From contig CADACQ010000027.1 in assembly GCA_902786465.1 (NCBI GenBank), positions 1 to 32,118 on the forward strand: a stretch of DNA of 32,118 nt. The letters run 5' to 3'. The translations under genes and the position numbers were made by a program. Of the stretch, positions 14,787 to 22,725 are shown in pieces. This DNA comes from an uncultured Eubacteriales bacterium. GTDB taxonomy: Bacteria > Bacillota > Clostridia > Christensenellales > CAG-138. Every line of letters starts with the position of its first letter. The first letter of the stretch is position 1. The notes below the pieces were generated by a model. It worked only from the letters and a program-made list of their open reading frames with translations, did no database searches and had not been told where the DNA came from.

Positions 14787-15705
14787 TGTTTTCCCACTTT
14801 CTCAAAGACACCAGCAAGCCGTCCAACAGGGCGCCGGCGGAACCGCCGAACTCCGTCAGCACCCGCCGCTTTTCCAGTGTTTCTGCTATCATACATTGAA
14901 TTTGCGCCGTTGTAAAGTGCCTGGCCACACGGTTTTCCAGGCTCTGCTGGTCCAGGTTCCGGACCTGGCCGCCGCCCAGCTGCAGCAAAAGCGCGTCCCG
15001 CAGGAGGGAGAGCAGGATATCTATGAAGTCGGCGAGGGCGTCCTTCCCCACCCGCTTCTTGCCCTCCTCCCGCCGTTCCAGCAGGGCCGCCGCCTTCGAA
15101 AAGGGGGACACGCCGAAGAGGGCTTCCTCCACGAGGGGCAGAGCCTGGCCGCGGAAGGTCATGTACTCCTCCCCTGCGTACCGCTCCGCCAGGGACGGGA
15201 CCCCGTCGGAAAGGGCCGCCGCCAGTTTGGCCCGGTCGGGGGCCACGCCCCGGGACAGGAGCCGGGCGGCCACTTTGTCCCGATCCTCCGTGCCTACCCG
15301 CACCAGCATGCACCGGGAGCGGATGGTGGGCAGCACCGCCTGCTCGTTCCCCGTCAGGATCAGCAGCGCTTCCTCCGGGGGCTCCTCCAGGGTCTTTAAG
15401 AGGGCGTTCTGGGTCTGGGGCGTCAGCTTGTGGGCGTCGGGGATCAAGAGGCACCGCCGCCCCTGGCCGAAGACCTGCCGATTCAGCTCCTCACAGCAGG
15501 CCCGGACCGTCTTGATGGCGTAGTCCGGCAGCTCCTGAAAGAAGGGGCACTCCCGGAGCTTCTCCACGTCCTCCCGGCCCAGCAGGTACAGCGACGCCGC
15601 CTGCCGCGCGTATTCCTTTTTGCCGCTGCCGGCGGGGCCCACCAAAAACACCGCGTGGGGCGTGTTCCCCGTCTTGAGGCAGCTCAGCCATTGCAGCAGC
15701 TGCAT
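14764..15705 (-). CDS. holB: DNA polymerase III, delta' subunit
   Basis: Delta' is part of the clamp loader that places the sliding clamp on primed DNA. The 313-residue product has a P-loop GPAGSGKK at 23-30 (residues that pair or bind nucleotide vary in this family), the LLIPDAHKLTPQTQNALLKT block of clamp-loader subunits, LEEPPEE, and the TIRSRC sensor motif. The usual four-cysteine zinc module after the P-loop is not obvious; only C54 and C70-C71 are nearby. Overlaps with the upstream small gene (22 bases) and downstream ricT (23 bases) suggest translational coupling. Order holB-ricT is typical of Bacillota. Confidence 0.93.
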   Translation of the reverse strand: MQLLQWLSCLKTGNTPHAVFLVGPAGSGKKEYARQAASLYLLGREDVEKLRECPFFQELPDYAIKTVRACCEELNRQVFGQGRRCLLIPDAHKLTPQTQNALLKTLEEPPEEALLILTGNEQAVLPTIRSRCMLVRVGTEDRDKVAARLLSRGVAPDRAKLAAALSDGVPSLAERYAGEEYMTFRGQALPLVEEALFGVSPFSKAAALLERREEGKKRVGKDALADFIDILLSLLRDALLLQLGGGQVRNLDQQSLENRVARHFTTAQIQCMIAETLEKRRVLTEFGGSAGALLDGLLVSLRKWENNGKGNRS

Positions 15706-15950
15706 TCTGAAAACTCCAATACCACCCGGATATATCCCTTTTCGAGGCAGGGCAGCTCCCCCGCCTCCGCGGCGGCCACCATGGCCTTCTGCTGTTCAGC
15801 GGTGATCCTCTCCCCCGCCTTCACCAGCACCCGGCCGTCAGCGGCGATCACGTCCCCCGTGGTCAGGCACCCGGCGCTCCTCTCCGGCAGCACCAGGCAG
15901 GTACTTACGTTGAAAAACTCCGCCGCCGTCATGGGCTTCAATTCTTCCAT
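15684..15950 (-). CDS. Small protein of unknown function, 88 residues
   Basis: I do not recognise this protein. It starts MEELKPMTAAEFFNVS at the ATG at 15950, which overlaps the end of the PH-like gene by 13 bases, and ends SECSCCNG inside the start of holB (22-base overlap). The middle, TTGDVIAADGRVLVKAGERI, reads like a small beta-rich unit; a helix with EQQKAMVAAAEA follows. Five cysteines are present, three of them at the C-terminus. Overlap on both sides and the matching codon composition argue that it is real and translated with its neighbours. It takes the place where other Bacillota carry short yaaQ/yaaR-type genes, but the sequence does not resemble them by eye. Confidence 0.7.
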   Translation of the reverse strand: MEELKPMTAAEFFNVSTCLVLPERSAGCLTTGDVIAADGRVLVKAGERITAEQQKAMVAAAEAGELPCLEKGYIRVVLEFSECSCCNG

Positions 15951-16453
15951 GGTTCCGTCAGCTTTCCTTTCAATTCCTCCTGGGCGCTGAGGCACAGGCA
16001 TTGCCAGGCCCCCTCCGCCCGGTAGATGAGCATGGTGGTGTCCTCGATCCGGCCCGTCCGCACGTTGGGCCCCAGGCGGCAGCCCAGCTCCTTCAGCCGG
16101 GCCCCGTCGTAGGGACCGGCGTACTCGATGCTTTCCAAAGGCACCTCGGCGATCAGCTTCTCCGACCGGCCCGTGAGCCTGGTCACGAAGAAGGCTTTGT
16201 CCGTCAGGGTGTACCGGTGGCTGGTGAGCCGGAACCGGAGCACCCAGTACCCTAAGGCGAGGAGCAGGGCGTACAGCACCCCCTGGACCAGCACCGGGGG
16301 CAGGCCCAGCCACGCCTGCAGCCGGTTGCCGAGGCCGATGACGAGCAGGGCCCCCAGCACCAACAGGGCGTACAGGGCGCCCTCGCTGCGGATATGCTTC
16401 TTTTCCGGCGCGGCCACCTGGGTGGCGATCACGTCGTAGACCACATCTTCCAT
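15938..16453 (-). CDS. Small membrane protein with a PH-like C-terminal domain
   Basis: From the ATG at 16453 the product is 171 residues. Two hydrophobic segments lie near residues 28-44 and 52-70, followed by a soluble part with the pattern of bacterial PH domains (RYTLTDKAFFVTRL, then EVPLESIEYAG). The architecture resembles small YdbT-like membrane PH proteins of unknown role. In-frame starts at 16462 and 16489 are possible on paper, but the promoter -10 box covers 16461-16466, so a transcript would begin at about 16454-16453, right at the chosen ATG. No ribosome binding site is therefore available and the mRNA would be leaderless. It is the first gene of the operon with holB and ricT. 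Confidence 0.78.
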   Translation of the reverse strand: MEDVVYDVIATQVAAPEKKHIRSEGALYALLVLGALLVIGLGNRLQAWLGLPPVLVQGVLYALLLALGYWVLRFRLTSHRYTLTDKAFFVTRLTGRSEKLIAEVPLESIEYAGPYDGARLKELGCRLGPNVRTGRIEDTTMLIYRAEGAWQCLCLSAQEELKGKLTEPWKN

Positions 16454-16460
16454 CAGATAC

Positions 16461-16489
16461 ATTGTAGCGCAAATCCACCGCCGCGTCAA
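16461..16489 (-). promoter_or_regulatory. Promoter of the PH-like/holB/ricT operon
   Basis: On the minus strand TTGACG (16489-16484) and TACAAT (16466-16461) are 17 bases apart. The predicted start, seven to eight bases after the -10 box, falls on 16454-16453, which is the base before, or the A of, the ATG of the first gene. The promoter lies between that gene and the terminator of the corrin operon. Confidence 0.75.
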
Positions 16490-16509
16490 CGAATGGGTTT
16501 GGATGGCAG

Positions 16510-16535
16510 AAAAAAAGACCGCTCAGAGGCGATCT
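16510..16535 (-). terminator. Rho-independent terminator of the corrin operon
   Basis: On the minus strand AGATCGC and GCGGTCT pair over seven positions (one T-G pair) around CTCTGA, followed by a run of seven T. It lies 13 bases after the cbiC stop and ends the long operon. Confidence 0.85.
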
Positions 16536-16547
16536 TCTCTGCTCTGT

Positions 16548-17183
16548 TCAGCTCCCTCGGGCCGGGTCCAGATCGTAGAGGAGGGCGTTGACGATGCAGG
16601 CGGCCACGTTGCTGCCGCCCTTGCGGCCCCGGGCTACGATGCAGGGCACGTCCGTCTCCATGATGAGCTCCTTGGAGGCCACCACGTTCACGAAGCCCAC
16701 GGGCACGCCGATGATAAGCCGGGGCCGGTAGCCCCCGTCGATGAGCTCCCGGAGGCGGATCAGGGCCGTGGGGGCGTTGCCGACGGCGAAGATCACGTCG
16801 TCCCCCAGCCGAGCCGCCTTGTCCATGGACACCCGGGCCCGGGTGACGCCCAATCGCTTCGCCTCCGCCGCCACGTCCTCGTCGGACATGTAGCAGCGGG
16901 CCTCACAGCCGAACCGGGCCAGGGTCTTTTTGTTGATGCCGGCCAAAGCCATCTGGGTGTCGGTGACCACGGTGGCGCCCCCCTGGATGGCGGCCTTGGC
17001 GAGAGATACCGCGTCGGGGGAAAAGTACAGGTTGTCGGCATAGTCGAAGTCCGCCGTGGTGTGGATGACCCGCTTGATGATGGGAGCCTGCTCCGGGGCC
17101 AGGGGCCTATCCCCCAGCTCCGCGGTAATGATGCGAAAGCTCTCCCGTTCGATCTCCATGGGCGGCAGGTTCTGTATCCTCAT
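16548..17183 (-). CDS. cbiC: Cobalt-precorrin-8 methylmutase
   Basis: CbiC (CobH in the aerobic pathway) moves a methyl group from C11 to C12 of the corrin ring, making cobyrinate. The product has 211 residues, the family length. The catalytic histidine is H41 in [15 protein letters not shown]. The conserved [16 protein letters not shown] and the C-terminal [16 protein letters not shown] and [10 protein letters not shown] blocks are present. The start forms an ATGA overlap with cobQ. It is the last gene of the operon, just before the terminator. Confidence 0.96.
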   Translation of the reverse strand: MRIQNLPPMEIERESFRIITAELGDRPLAPEQAPIIKRVIHTTADFDYADNLYFSPDAVSLAKAAIQGGATVVTDTQMALAGINKKTLARFGCEARCYMSDEDVAAEAKRLGVTRARVSMDKAARLGDDVIFAVGNAPTALIRLRELIDGGYRPRLIIGVPVGFVNVVASKELIMETDVPCIVARGRKGGSNVAACIVNALLYDLDPARGS

Positions 17184-18682
17184 GCGATACCCTCCTCCAA
17201 AATGCGATAGACGGTCTTCATGTCCATGTGCTCCCGCAGGGTCTGGGCCAGCCGGTCGTACTCCCGCTGCTTGTGCTCCTCGCCGGACACCCGGCCCAGC
17301 AGCGCCGGGTCAACGCCCTTCCTTTCCGCCAGGGCCCGGACGATGGCCCCCGCCACCTGGTCCTGGTCCAGGATGCCGTGGACGTAGGTGCCGTAGACGC
17401 TGCCCTGCTGGCAGCCGTCGGGATGCTCCTCCCCGGACAGCTGGTTGGTGAAGCCGGTCAAGGGCGTGCCCCCCGCGCTCTCGCCCATGTGGATCTCGTA
17501 CCCCTCGAAGCTCTGGCGGGACAGGGCGGACAGGACGCCGCCCACATCGCCGAAGGCGCCGGTGACCCGGGTGCGGGTCTTCTCCTTCGTAAAAACTGTT
17601 TTGATCGGCAGCAGGCCCATGCCCCGGAGGGTGCCGCCCTGCTCCACGGCCAGGGGGTCCGAGAGCTCCTCCCCCAGCATCTGATAGCCGCCGCAGATGC
17701 CCAGCACCGGCCCGCCCCCATGACTAAAGCGCAGCACCTTCCCCTCGAGGCCGCTTTGCCGGAGCCAGAGGAGGTCCGCCATGGTGTTCTTGGTGCCGGG
17801 GAGGATCACCAGGTCCGGCTCCCCGAATTCGCCGGTCCGGCTCACGTACCGGACCGACACCCCCTCCACCGCCTCCAGGGCGCGGAAATCGGTGAAATTC
17901 GACAGCCGGGGCAGCCGGATCACGGCGATGTCGATGAGCTTCGCCGCCCCGTTGGTGAGGCGCTCGGAGAGGCTGTCCTCGTCGTCGATGTCCAGCCGCA
18001 CGTAGGGCACCACCCCCACCACGGGGATGTGTATGAGGTCCTCCAGCTGCCTAAGGCCGGGGGTCAGGATGCGCTCGTCCCCCCGGAACTTGTTGATGAT
18101 GACGCCCTTCACCATGGCCCGCTCCTCCTCGTCGAGGAGGGCCACGGTGCCGTAGAGCTGGGCGAAGACCCCGCCCCGGTCGATGTCCCCCACCAGCAGC
18201 ACGGGGGCCTTCGATGCCCGGGCCATGCCCATGTTCACGAACACGTCGTCGTTCTTCAGATTGATCTCCGCCGGGCTCCCGGCCCCCTCGATGACGATCA
18301 CGTCGTTCTGGGTGGAGAGGGCGTCGTAGGCCTTCATGACCTCCGGCAAAAGCTGCCGCTTCACGGCGAAGTATTCCCGGGCGCTCATCTGGCCCCAGAC
18401 CTCCCCGTGGACGATGATCTGGGAGCCCATGTCGTTGGTGGGCTTCAATAGGATGGGATTCATGAGCACCGAGGGCTCCACCCCCGCCGCCTCCGCCTGG
18501 ACCACCTGGGCCCGGCCCATCTCGAGACCCTCCCGGGTGATGAAGGAGTTGAGGGCCATGTTCTGGGCCTTGAAGGGGGCCACCTTCCGGCCGTCCTGGC
18601 GGAACACCCGGCACAGGCCCGCCGCAATGAGGCTCTTGCCCGCGTTGGACATGGTGCCCTGGATCATGATCGGTTTTGCCAT
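17180..18682 (-). CDS. cobQ: Cobyric acid synthase (glutamine-hydrolysing)
   Basis: CobQ (CbiP) amidates the b, d, e and g carboxylates of adenosyl-cobyrinate a,c-diamide, using glutamine and ATP. The 500-residue product has the N-terminal ATP-binding domain with GTMSNAGKS (9-17) and [11 protein letters not shown] (164-174). Its C-terminal type I glutaminase domain has the nucleophile C330 in [11 protein letters not shown] and H435 in [11 protein letters not shown]. All are standard for the family. The ATG follows the cbiA stop directly and has a GGAGG site just upstream; the stop overlaps cbiC by four bases. Confidence 0.97.
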   Translation of the reverse strand: MAKPIMIQGTMSNAGKSLIAAGLCRVFRQDGRKVAPFKAQNMALNSFITREGLEMGRAQVVQAEAAGVEPSVLMNPILLKPTNDMGSQIIVHGEVWGQMSAREYFAVKRQLLPEVMKAYDALSTQNDVIVIEGAGSPAEINLKNDDVFVNMGMARASKAPVLLVGDIDRGGVFAQLYGTVALLDEEERAMVKGVIINKFRGDERILTPGLRQLEDLIHIPVVGVVPYVRLDIDDEDSLSERLTNGAAKLIDIAVIRLPRLSNFTDFRALEAVEGVSVRYVSRTGEFGEPDLVILPGTKNTMADLLWLRQSGLEGKVLRFSHGGGPVLGICGGYQMLGEELSDPLAVEQGGTLRGMGLLPIKTVFTKEKTRTRVTGAFGDVGGVLSALSRQSFEGYEIHMGESAGGTPLTGFTNQLSGEEHPDGCQQGSVYGTYVHGILDQDQVAGAIVRALAERKGVDPALLGRVSGEEHKQREYDRLAQTLREHMDMKTVYRILEEGIA

Positions 18683-20035
18683 CTATACCTCCTTGGCGCA
18701 GGCGCGCAGGAATCGTTCTATGAGCTGGGGGTCCGAGGGATAGTAGAGGTGAGGGAAGCCCATGAGAAGGGGCCCCCGGCTGTGGCCGCAGTCCCAGCCC
18801 CGGCTCCCCGTGGGCTTTTGAGCATGTAGGGCGTCGCCGCAGCTCTCGCTTTCAAAATAGTGGAACTCGTGGCCCCGGACGGTCTCCCCCGCGGGAAGAA
18901 AGGCCGTGTCCGCTTTCGCCGTCAAGGTGATATAGCCGAAGCGGCCCAGGCGGGACGTGCGGTAGGCCCGGGCGTCCAGGACCCCGGCCATGGGCCAGAA
19001 GCGGCCGTCCATGTCCTCCAATTCCCGGTGGAGGTAGAGGAAGCCGCCGCACTCGGCCAGGCAGGGAAGGCCCCTTTGGACGGCTTCCCGGACGCTTCGC
19101 CGCATGGGCTCGTTCTCGGACAGAGCCCGGGCGTACAGCTCTGGGTAGCCGCCGGGCAGGATAAGCCCCTGGGTCCCCGCCGGCAAAGCATCGTCGTGGA
19201 GCGGGGAGAAAAATACCGGCTCCGCCCCGTAGTCCGTCAGCAGGTCCAGGTTGTCCCGGTACAGGAAGCAGAAAGCCTCGTCCCGAGCCACGGCGATACG
19301 GGTCCGGGGCAAGAGCGGAAAAGAAGGCGCAGGCGGCGCTTCCAGGGCAGGGGCCTCTGCCGACAGGGCCAGCAGGCCCTCCATATCCACGGTCCTTTCC
19401 AGCAGGGCCGCGAGAGCGTCCAGCTTCTGCCCCAGATCTTCGATCTCCCCCGGGGTCACCAACCCGAGATGCCGGCTCTCCACCATGACCTCCGGGGCCT
19501 TGGGCACGTAGCCCAATGGCCGAAGCCCCAGTGCTTCCACCTCAGGCTTCAGGGCGGTGTACACGCTTTCGCTCATGCGGTTGAAAATGACGCCCCGGAT
19601 GCGGCTGTCCTCCCGGAACCGGAGGAAGCCCTCTAGGGTAGCGAGGGCGGAAAGGCTCTGGCCCCGGCCGTCCACGATCAGCACCACGGGAGCGTCCAGG
19701 GCCCTCGATACGGCGTAGGACGAGGCCCGGTCCGTGGCGGCCCCCAGGCCGTCGTAGTAGCCCATGACGCCTTCGATAAGGCTTATTTCCGCCCCGGCGG
19801 CGTGGCGGCAGAAGAGGCGTTTGAGCTGGTCCCGGTCGCTGAAAAACAGGTCCAAGGTGCCCGAGGGCACGCCCACCACGGTCTCATGGAACAGGGGGTC
19901 GATGAAGTCCGGCCCGCACTTGAAGGCTCGGACCCCCTTGCCCCGGTTTTTGAGGGCCCGCAGCAGGCCGCAGACGATGGTGGTCTTGCCGCTGCCCGAG
20001 GCGGGGGCGGCGAACAGCAGGCGGGGGCTATCCAT
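18683..20035 (-). CDS. cbiA: Cobyrinate a,c-diamide synthase
   Basis: CbiA (CobB) amidates the a and c side chains of cobyrinate with glutamine and ATP. The 450-residue product carries the P-loop PASGSGKTT (11-19), CGPDFIDP (40-47), and a C-terminal glutaminase domain with C329 in LAECGGFLYL and the histidine motif GHEFHYFE (388-395). The order of domains and length are those of the family. It overlaps the end of the cbiJ-cbiE-cbiT fusion by eight bases. Confidence 0.96.
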   Translation of the reverse strand: MDSPRLLFAAPASGSGKTTIVCGLLRALKNRGKGVRAFKCGPDFIDPLFHETVVGVPSGTLDLFFSDRDQLKRLFCRHAAGAEISLIEGVMGYYDGLGAATDRASSYAVSRALDAPVVLIVDGRGQSLSALATLEGFLRFREDSRIRGVIFNRMSESVYTALKPEVEALGLRPLGYVPKAPEVMVESRHLGLVTPGEIEDLGQKLDALAALLERTVDMEGLLALSAEAPALEAPPAPSFPLLPRTRIAVARDEAFCFLYRDNLDLLTDYGAEPVFFSPLHDDALPAGTQGLILPGGYPELYARALSENEPMRRSVREAVQRGLPCLAECGGFLYLHRELEDMDGRFWPMAGVLDARAYRTSRLGRFGYITLTAKADTAFLPAGETVRGHEFHYFESESCGDALHAQKPTGSRGWDCGHSRGPLLMGFPHLYYPSDPQLIERFLRACAKEV

Positions 20036-21977
20036 TTTCCTGCCCCCCCTGGCAGGAGAAGAGGTACACCGGGTTCTGGGCGGTCATGAGGTGATAGCCG
20101 CCCACCTTCCGGCCCCGGGACACGGAAAGCTCCACGATCTCCACGTCCCGGACCGGCAGGGTCCTCATGGCGTCCAGGGCGGCGGCGAAGGTCTCCGCCG
20201 TCACCGTGTTCACCACGATCCGGGCGGCGGGATTTTTCTCGAGGACCAGGGTCAATATCTCCTTCAGCTCTCCCCCGCTGCCGCCCACGAAGACGTGGGT
20301 GGGGGCGGGCAGATCCCGCAGGGCGTCCGGGGCGGCCCCTTCGATCACCGTGACGTTGGTCACGCCCAAATGCTTCTTGTTCTCCTCGATGAGGGCGCAG
20401 GCCTCCTCCTTGCGCTCGATGGCGTAGACCCAGCCGTCCTCGCACGCCTCCGCCATCTCCAATGACACGGAGCCGGTGCCGGCCCCCACGTCCCAGCAGA
20501 GGGCGTCCCGGGTCAGGCGGAGCTTACTTAGGGTCACGGCCCGGACCTCGGATTTGGTCATGGGCACCTCGGTGCGGAGGAAATCCCCGTCGGGGCGGCC
20601 CTGTACAAGGACGGCGCTCCGGGCGTCCGGGTTCTCCACCAGCACCAGGGACAGGGGGGCGAAGGTCCCCGCCGCCAGGTCGGCGGCGGTGCCCCGGGTG
20701 ATCTTTTCATTGGGATAGGACAGGTTTTCGCCCACGGTCACGGGAAGGTGACCGAGGCCGTTGTCCCTGAGGGCCGTCAGTAAATCTGTCACGCCCCTAT
20801 CCCCGCCCACCAGCACCATGGTCTTGGGGGATCGGCGGATCTTGGTCACATAGTTGCAGGGCCGGCCGTGGGCGGAGAGGAGCAGGGCGTCGTCCCAGCT
20901 GGTCCCGGCCTTGGCGGCGAAATAGGCGATAGAGGAGACGCCGGGCAGGACCGTGACCTCCATATCCCCGATCAGGGGCAGCAGGCCCTTGGCGCCGCTG
21001 TAAAAGCCTGTGTCCCCGGACATGGCCACCACGATATGTTCCACGGGGGCGGTGCGCAGGATGGCTTCGATATCCTTGGCCGCCACGGCGTTCTGGGTGG
21101 GCTTGCCGAAGCGCGTCAAAGCCTCCGTCACCCGCTGGGCTCCCACCATCAGGTCCGCGGCTCGGCAGGCCTCCTCGGCAGCCCTCGTCAGGGTGCCGGG
21201 GTCCCCCATGCCCACGCCCAAAATGGTGATATGCTTTTTGGCCGTTGCAGGCCAGCCGCAGCGCTCTCCCAGCAACCTCAAACACTCCGCCACGCCGACG
21301 CCGCTTTCCGCCATGGGTCGACGGATGACGATGGGCGTGACGCCGCAGGCCCTGGCGGCCCGGACCTTCTCGGCAAAGCCCCCCGCCGCACCGGTGTCCT
21401 TGGTGACCAGATACCGGCAGTCCAGCATCCGGAGCATGGCCTCGTTGACGGCCTCGGTGAAGGGCCCCTGCATGCAGATGAGGTGGCTGCCCGTAAAGCC
21501 CAATTTGAAGGCGATCTCCGTGGAAGCAGGCAGGGGCAGCACCCGGGCATAGAGCCGATTTTGCCAGTCCGTGACGGCGGTGTATTGAAAGAGCTCCTTG
21601 CTGCCCACGGTCAGGAGCACGGGCCCCTCCGTGTTGTTCAGGTAGGCCACGGCCCCGGGGGTGTCGTCCGCCAGGACGCAGCCAGCTAACTCCTCATGAT
21701 CCTCCCCCCGCAGGACCCGGAGATATTCCACCCCCGCCTGGTCCGCGACCGCCTTCAGGGTCCTGGTGACCTCCGCGGCGTAGGGGTGGGTGGCGTCGAC
21801 GATGAGCTCCGCCCCCGTGTCCCGGATCAGGGCGGCCATGCCGTCGGCGTCCTTGCGGCCCGAGATGACATGGACGTTGTCCGCCGGGTCGATGAGGGTC
21901 TCCCCGTAGGCCGTGGCCACGCTGACGGTCAAATCTATATCCTTCCCCCGGCACCCTTCGGCGATCTCCTTAGTCAT
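20028..21977 (-). CDS. cbiJET: Fused precorrin-6A reductase, precorrin-6Y C5,15-methyltransferase and decarboxylase (CbiJ-CbiE-CbiT)
   Basis: Three consecutive ring-synthesis enzymes are fused in 649 residues. Residues 1-245 are CbiJ/CobK-like (DATHPYA at 61-67, then the YLVTKDTGAAGGFAEK block). Residues 248-452 are CbiE (ILGVGMGDPGTLT, VAMSGDTGFYSGA, VTVLPGVSSIAYFAAK). Residues 466-649 are CbiT, with the SAM motif DVGAGTGSVS at 496-505. CbiE-CbiT fusions are well known (CobL); addition of CbiJ is less usual. The ATG at 21977 starts at MTKEIAEG, after the GGTT motif that normally opens the CbiJ nucleotide-binding strand. GGTT is encoded in frame just upstream (21989-21978), without a start codon and inside the end of cobJ. 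The N-terminal reductase may thus be truncated. It overlaps cobJ by eight bases. Confidence 0.93.
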   Translation of the reverse strand: MTKEIAEGCRGKDIDLTVSVATAYGETLIDPADNVHVISGRKDADGMAALIRDTGAELIVDATHPYAAEVTRTLKAVADQAGVEYLRVLRGEDHEELAGCVLADDTPGAVAYLNNTEGPVLLTVGSKELFQYTAVTDWQNRLYARVLPLPASTEIAFKLGFTGSHLICMQGPFTEAVNEAMLRMLDCRYLVTKDTGAAGGFAEKVRAARACGVTPIVIRRPMAESGVGVAECLRLLGERCGWPATAKKHITILGVGMGDPGTLTRAAEEACRAADLMVGAQRVTEALTRFGKPTQNAVAAKDIEAILRTAPVEHIVVAMSGDTGFYSGAKGLLPLIGDMEVTVLPGVSSIAYFAAKAGTSWDDALLLSAHGRPCNYVTKIRRSPKTMVLVGGDRGVTDLLTALRDNGLGHLPVTVGENLSYPNEKITRGTAADLAAGTFAPLSLVLVENPDARSAVLVQGRPDGDFLRTEVPMTKSEVRAVTLSKLRLTRDALCWDVGAGTGSVSLEMAEACEDGWVYAIERKEEACALIEENKKHLGVTNVTVIEGAAPDALRDLPAPTHVFVGGSGGELKEILTLVLEKNPAARIVVNTVTAETFAAALDAMRTLPVRDVEIVELSVSRGRKVGGYHLMTAQNPVYLFSCQGGQENG

Positions 21978-22725
21978 GGTCGTACCCCCGGGGCGTCACC
22001 ATCTTGCCGCCCACGACCTTCGTCTGGGAATTGCCGATGAAAACGGTGGAGAACATGTCCACCTCCGCCTCCCGCAGCTCTCGCAGCGTCAAAATTCGGG
22101 TGTTCTCCCCCGCCCGGCCGATGTTCTGGGCCACGCCGCAGACGGTATCCGGGGACACGGACTCGAGAACGACGTCGCAGGCCCGGGCTAGATAGTCCTT
22201 CCGCTTGTGGCTGGAGGGGTTGTAGAGGCAGATGACGAAGTCCGCCGCGGCCGCCGCCCTGAGCCGCCTTTCGATGGTGGCCCAGGGGGTCATGAGATCG
22301 CTCAAGCTGATGACGGCGAAGTCGTGCATCAACGGCGCCCCCAGGATGGCCGCGCCGCTCAGCACCGCGGACACGCCGGGGACGGTTACGACCTCCACGC
22401 CGGGGTACTTCGCCGCCAACTCCTCACAGAGGCCGCTCATGCCGTAGACCCCGGGGTCGCCGCTGCAGACCATAGCCACCGTTTTGCCTTGGGCTGCTTC
22501 CTGAAGCGCCAGTTCCACCCGCTCCACCTCCCGGCGCATGGGGGTGGTCAAAAAGGTTTTATTCGGAAAATGCGCCTTCACCAGGTCCACGTAGACCGTG
22601 TAGCCCACGATCACGTAGACCGTGTAGCCCACGATCACGTCGCTCTCATCCAGGGCCCGGGCCGCCTCATGGGTCATGCCCTCGAATTTGCCGGGGCCGA
22701 TGCCCACCACGTACAGCTTACTCAA
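21970..22725 (-). CDS. cobJ: Precorrin-3B / cobalt-factor III C17-methyltransferase
   Basis: CobJ (CbiH) methylates C17 and contracts the ring. The 251-residue product shows the tetrapyrrole methylase fold: YVVGIGPGKFEGMT at the N-terminus, VCSGDPGVYGMSGL, VPGVSAVLSGAA, FVICLYNPSSHKRKD and the typical end KMVTPRGY. Residues 31-38 and 39-46 are the same eight residues (IVGYTVYV), encoded by a 24-bp perfect duplication; without it the protein would be 243 residues. The start is a TTG at 22725, with AGGAGG nine bases upstream, overlapping the cbiG stop by eight bases. Confidence 0.95.
   Translation of the reverse strand: MSKLYVVGIGPGKFEGMTHEAARALDESDVIVGYTVYVIVGYTVYVDLVKAHFPNKTFLTTPMRREVERVELALQEAAQGKTVAMVCSGDPGVYGMSGLCEELAAKYPGVEVVTVPGVSAVLSGAAILGAPLMHDFAVISLSDLMTPWATIERRLRAAAAADFVICLYNPSSHKRKDYLARACDVVLESVSPDTVCGVAQNIGRAGENTRILTLRELREAEVDMFSTVFIGNSQTKVVGGKMVTPRGYDHD
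22588..22635. repeat. 24-bp tandem duplication inside cobJ
   Basis: Positions 22588-22611 and 22612-22635 are identical; the next five bases (CACGT) begin a third copy. The unit is a multiple of three, so the reading frame is kept and eight residues are repeated. Confidence 0.95.
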
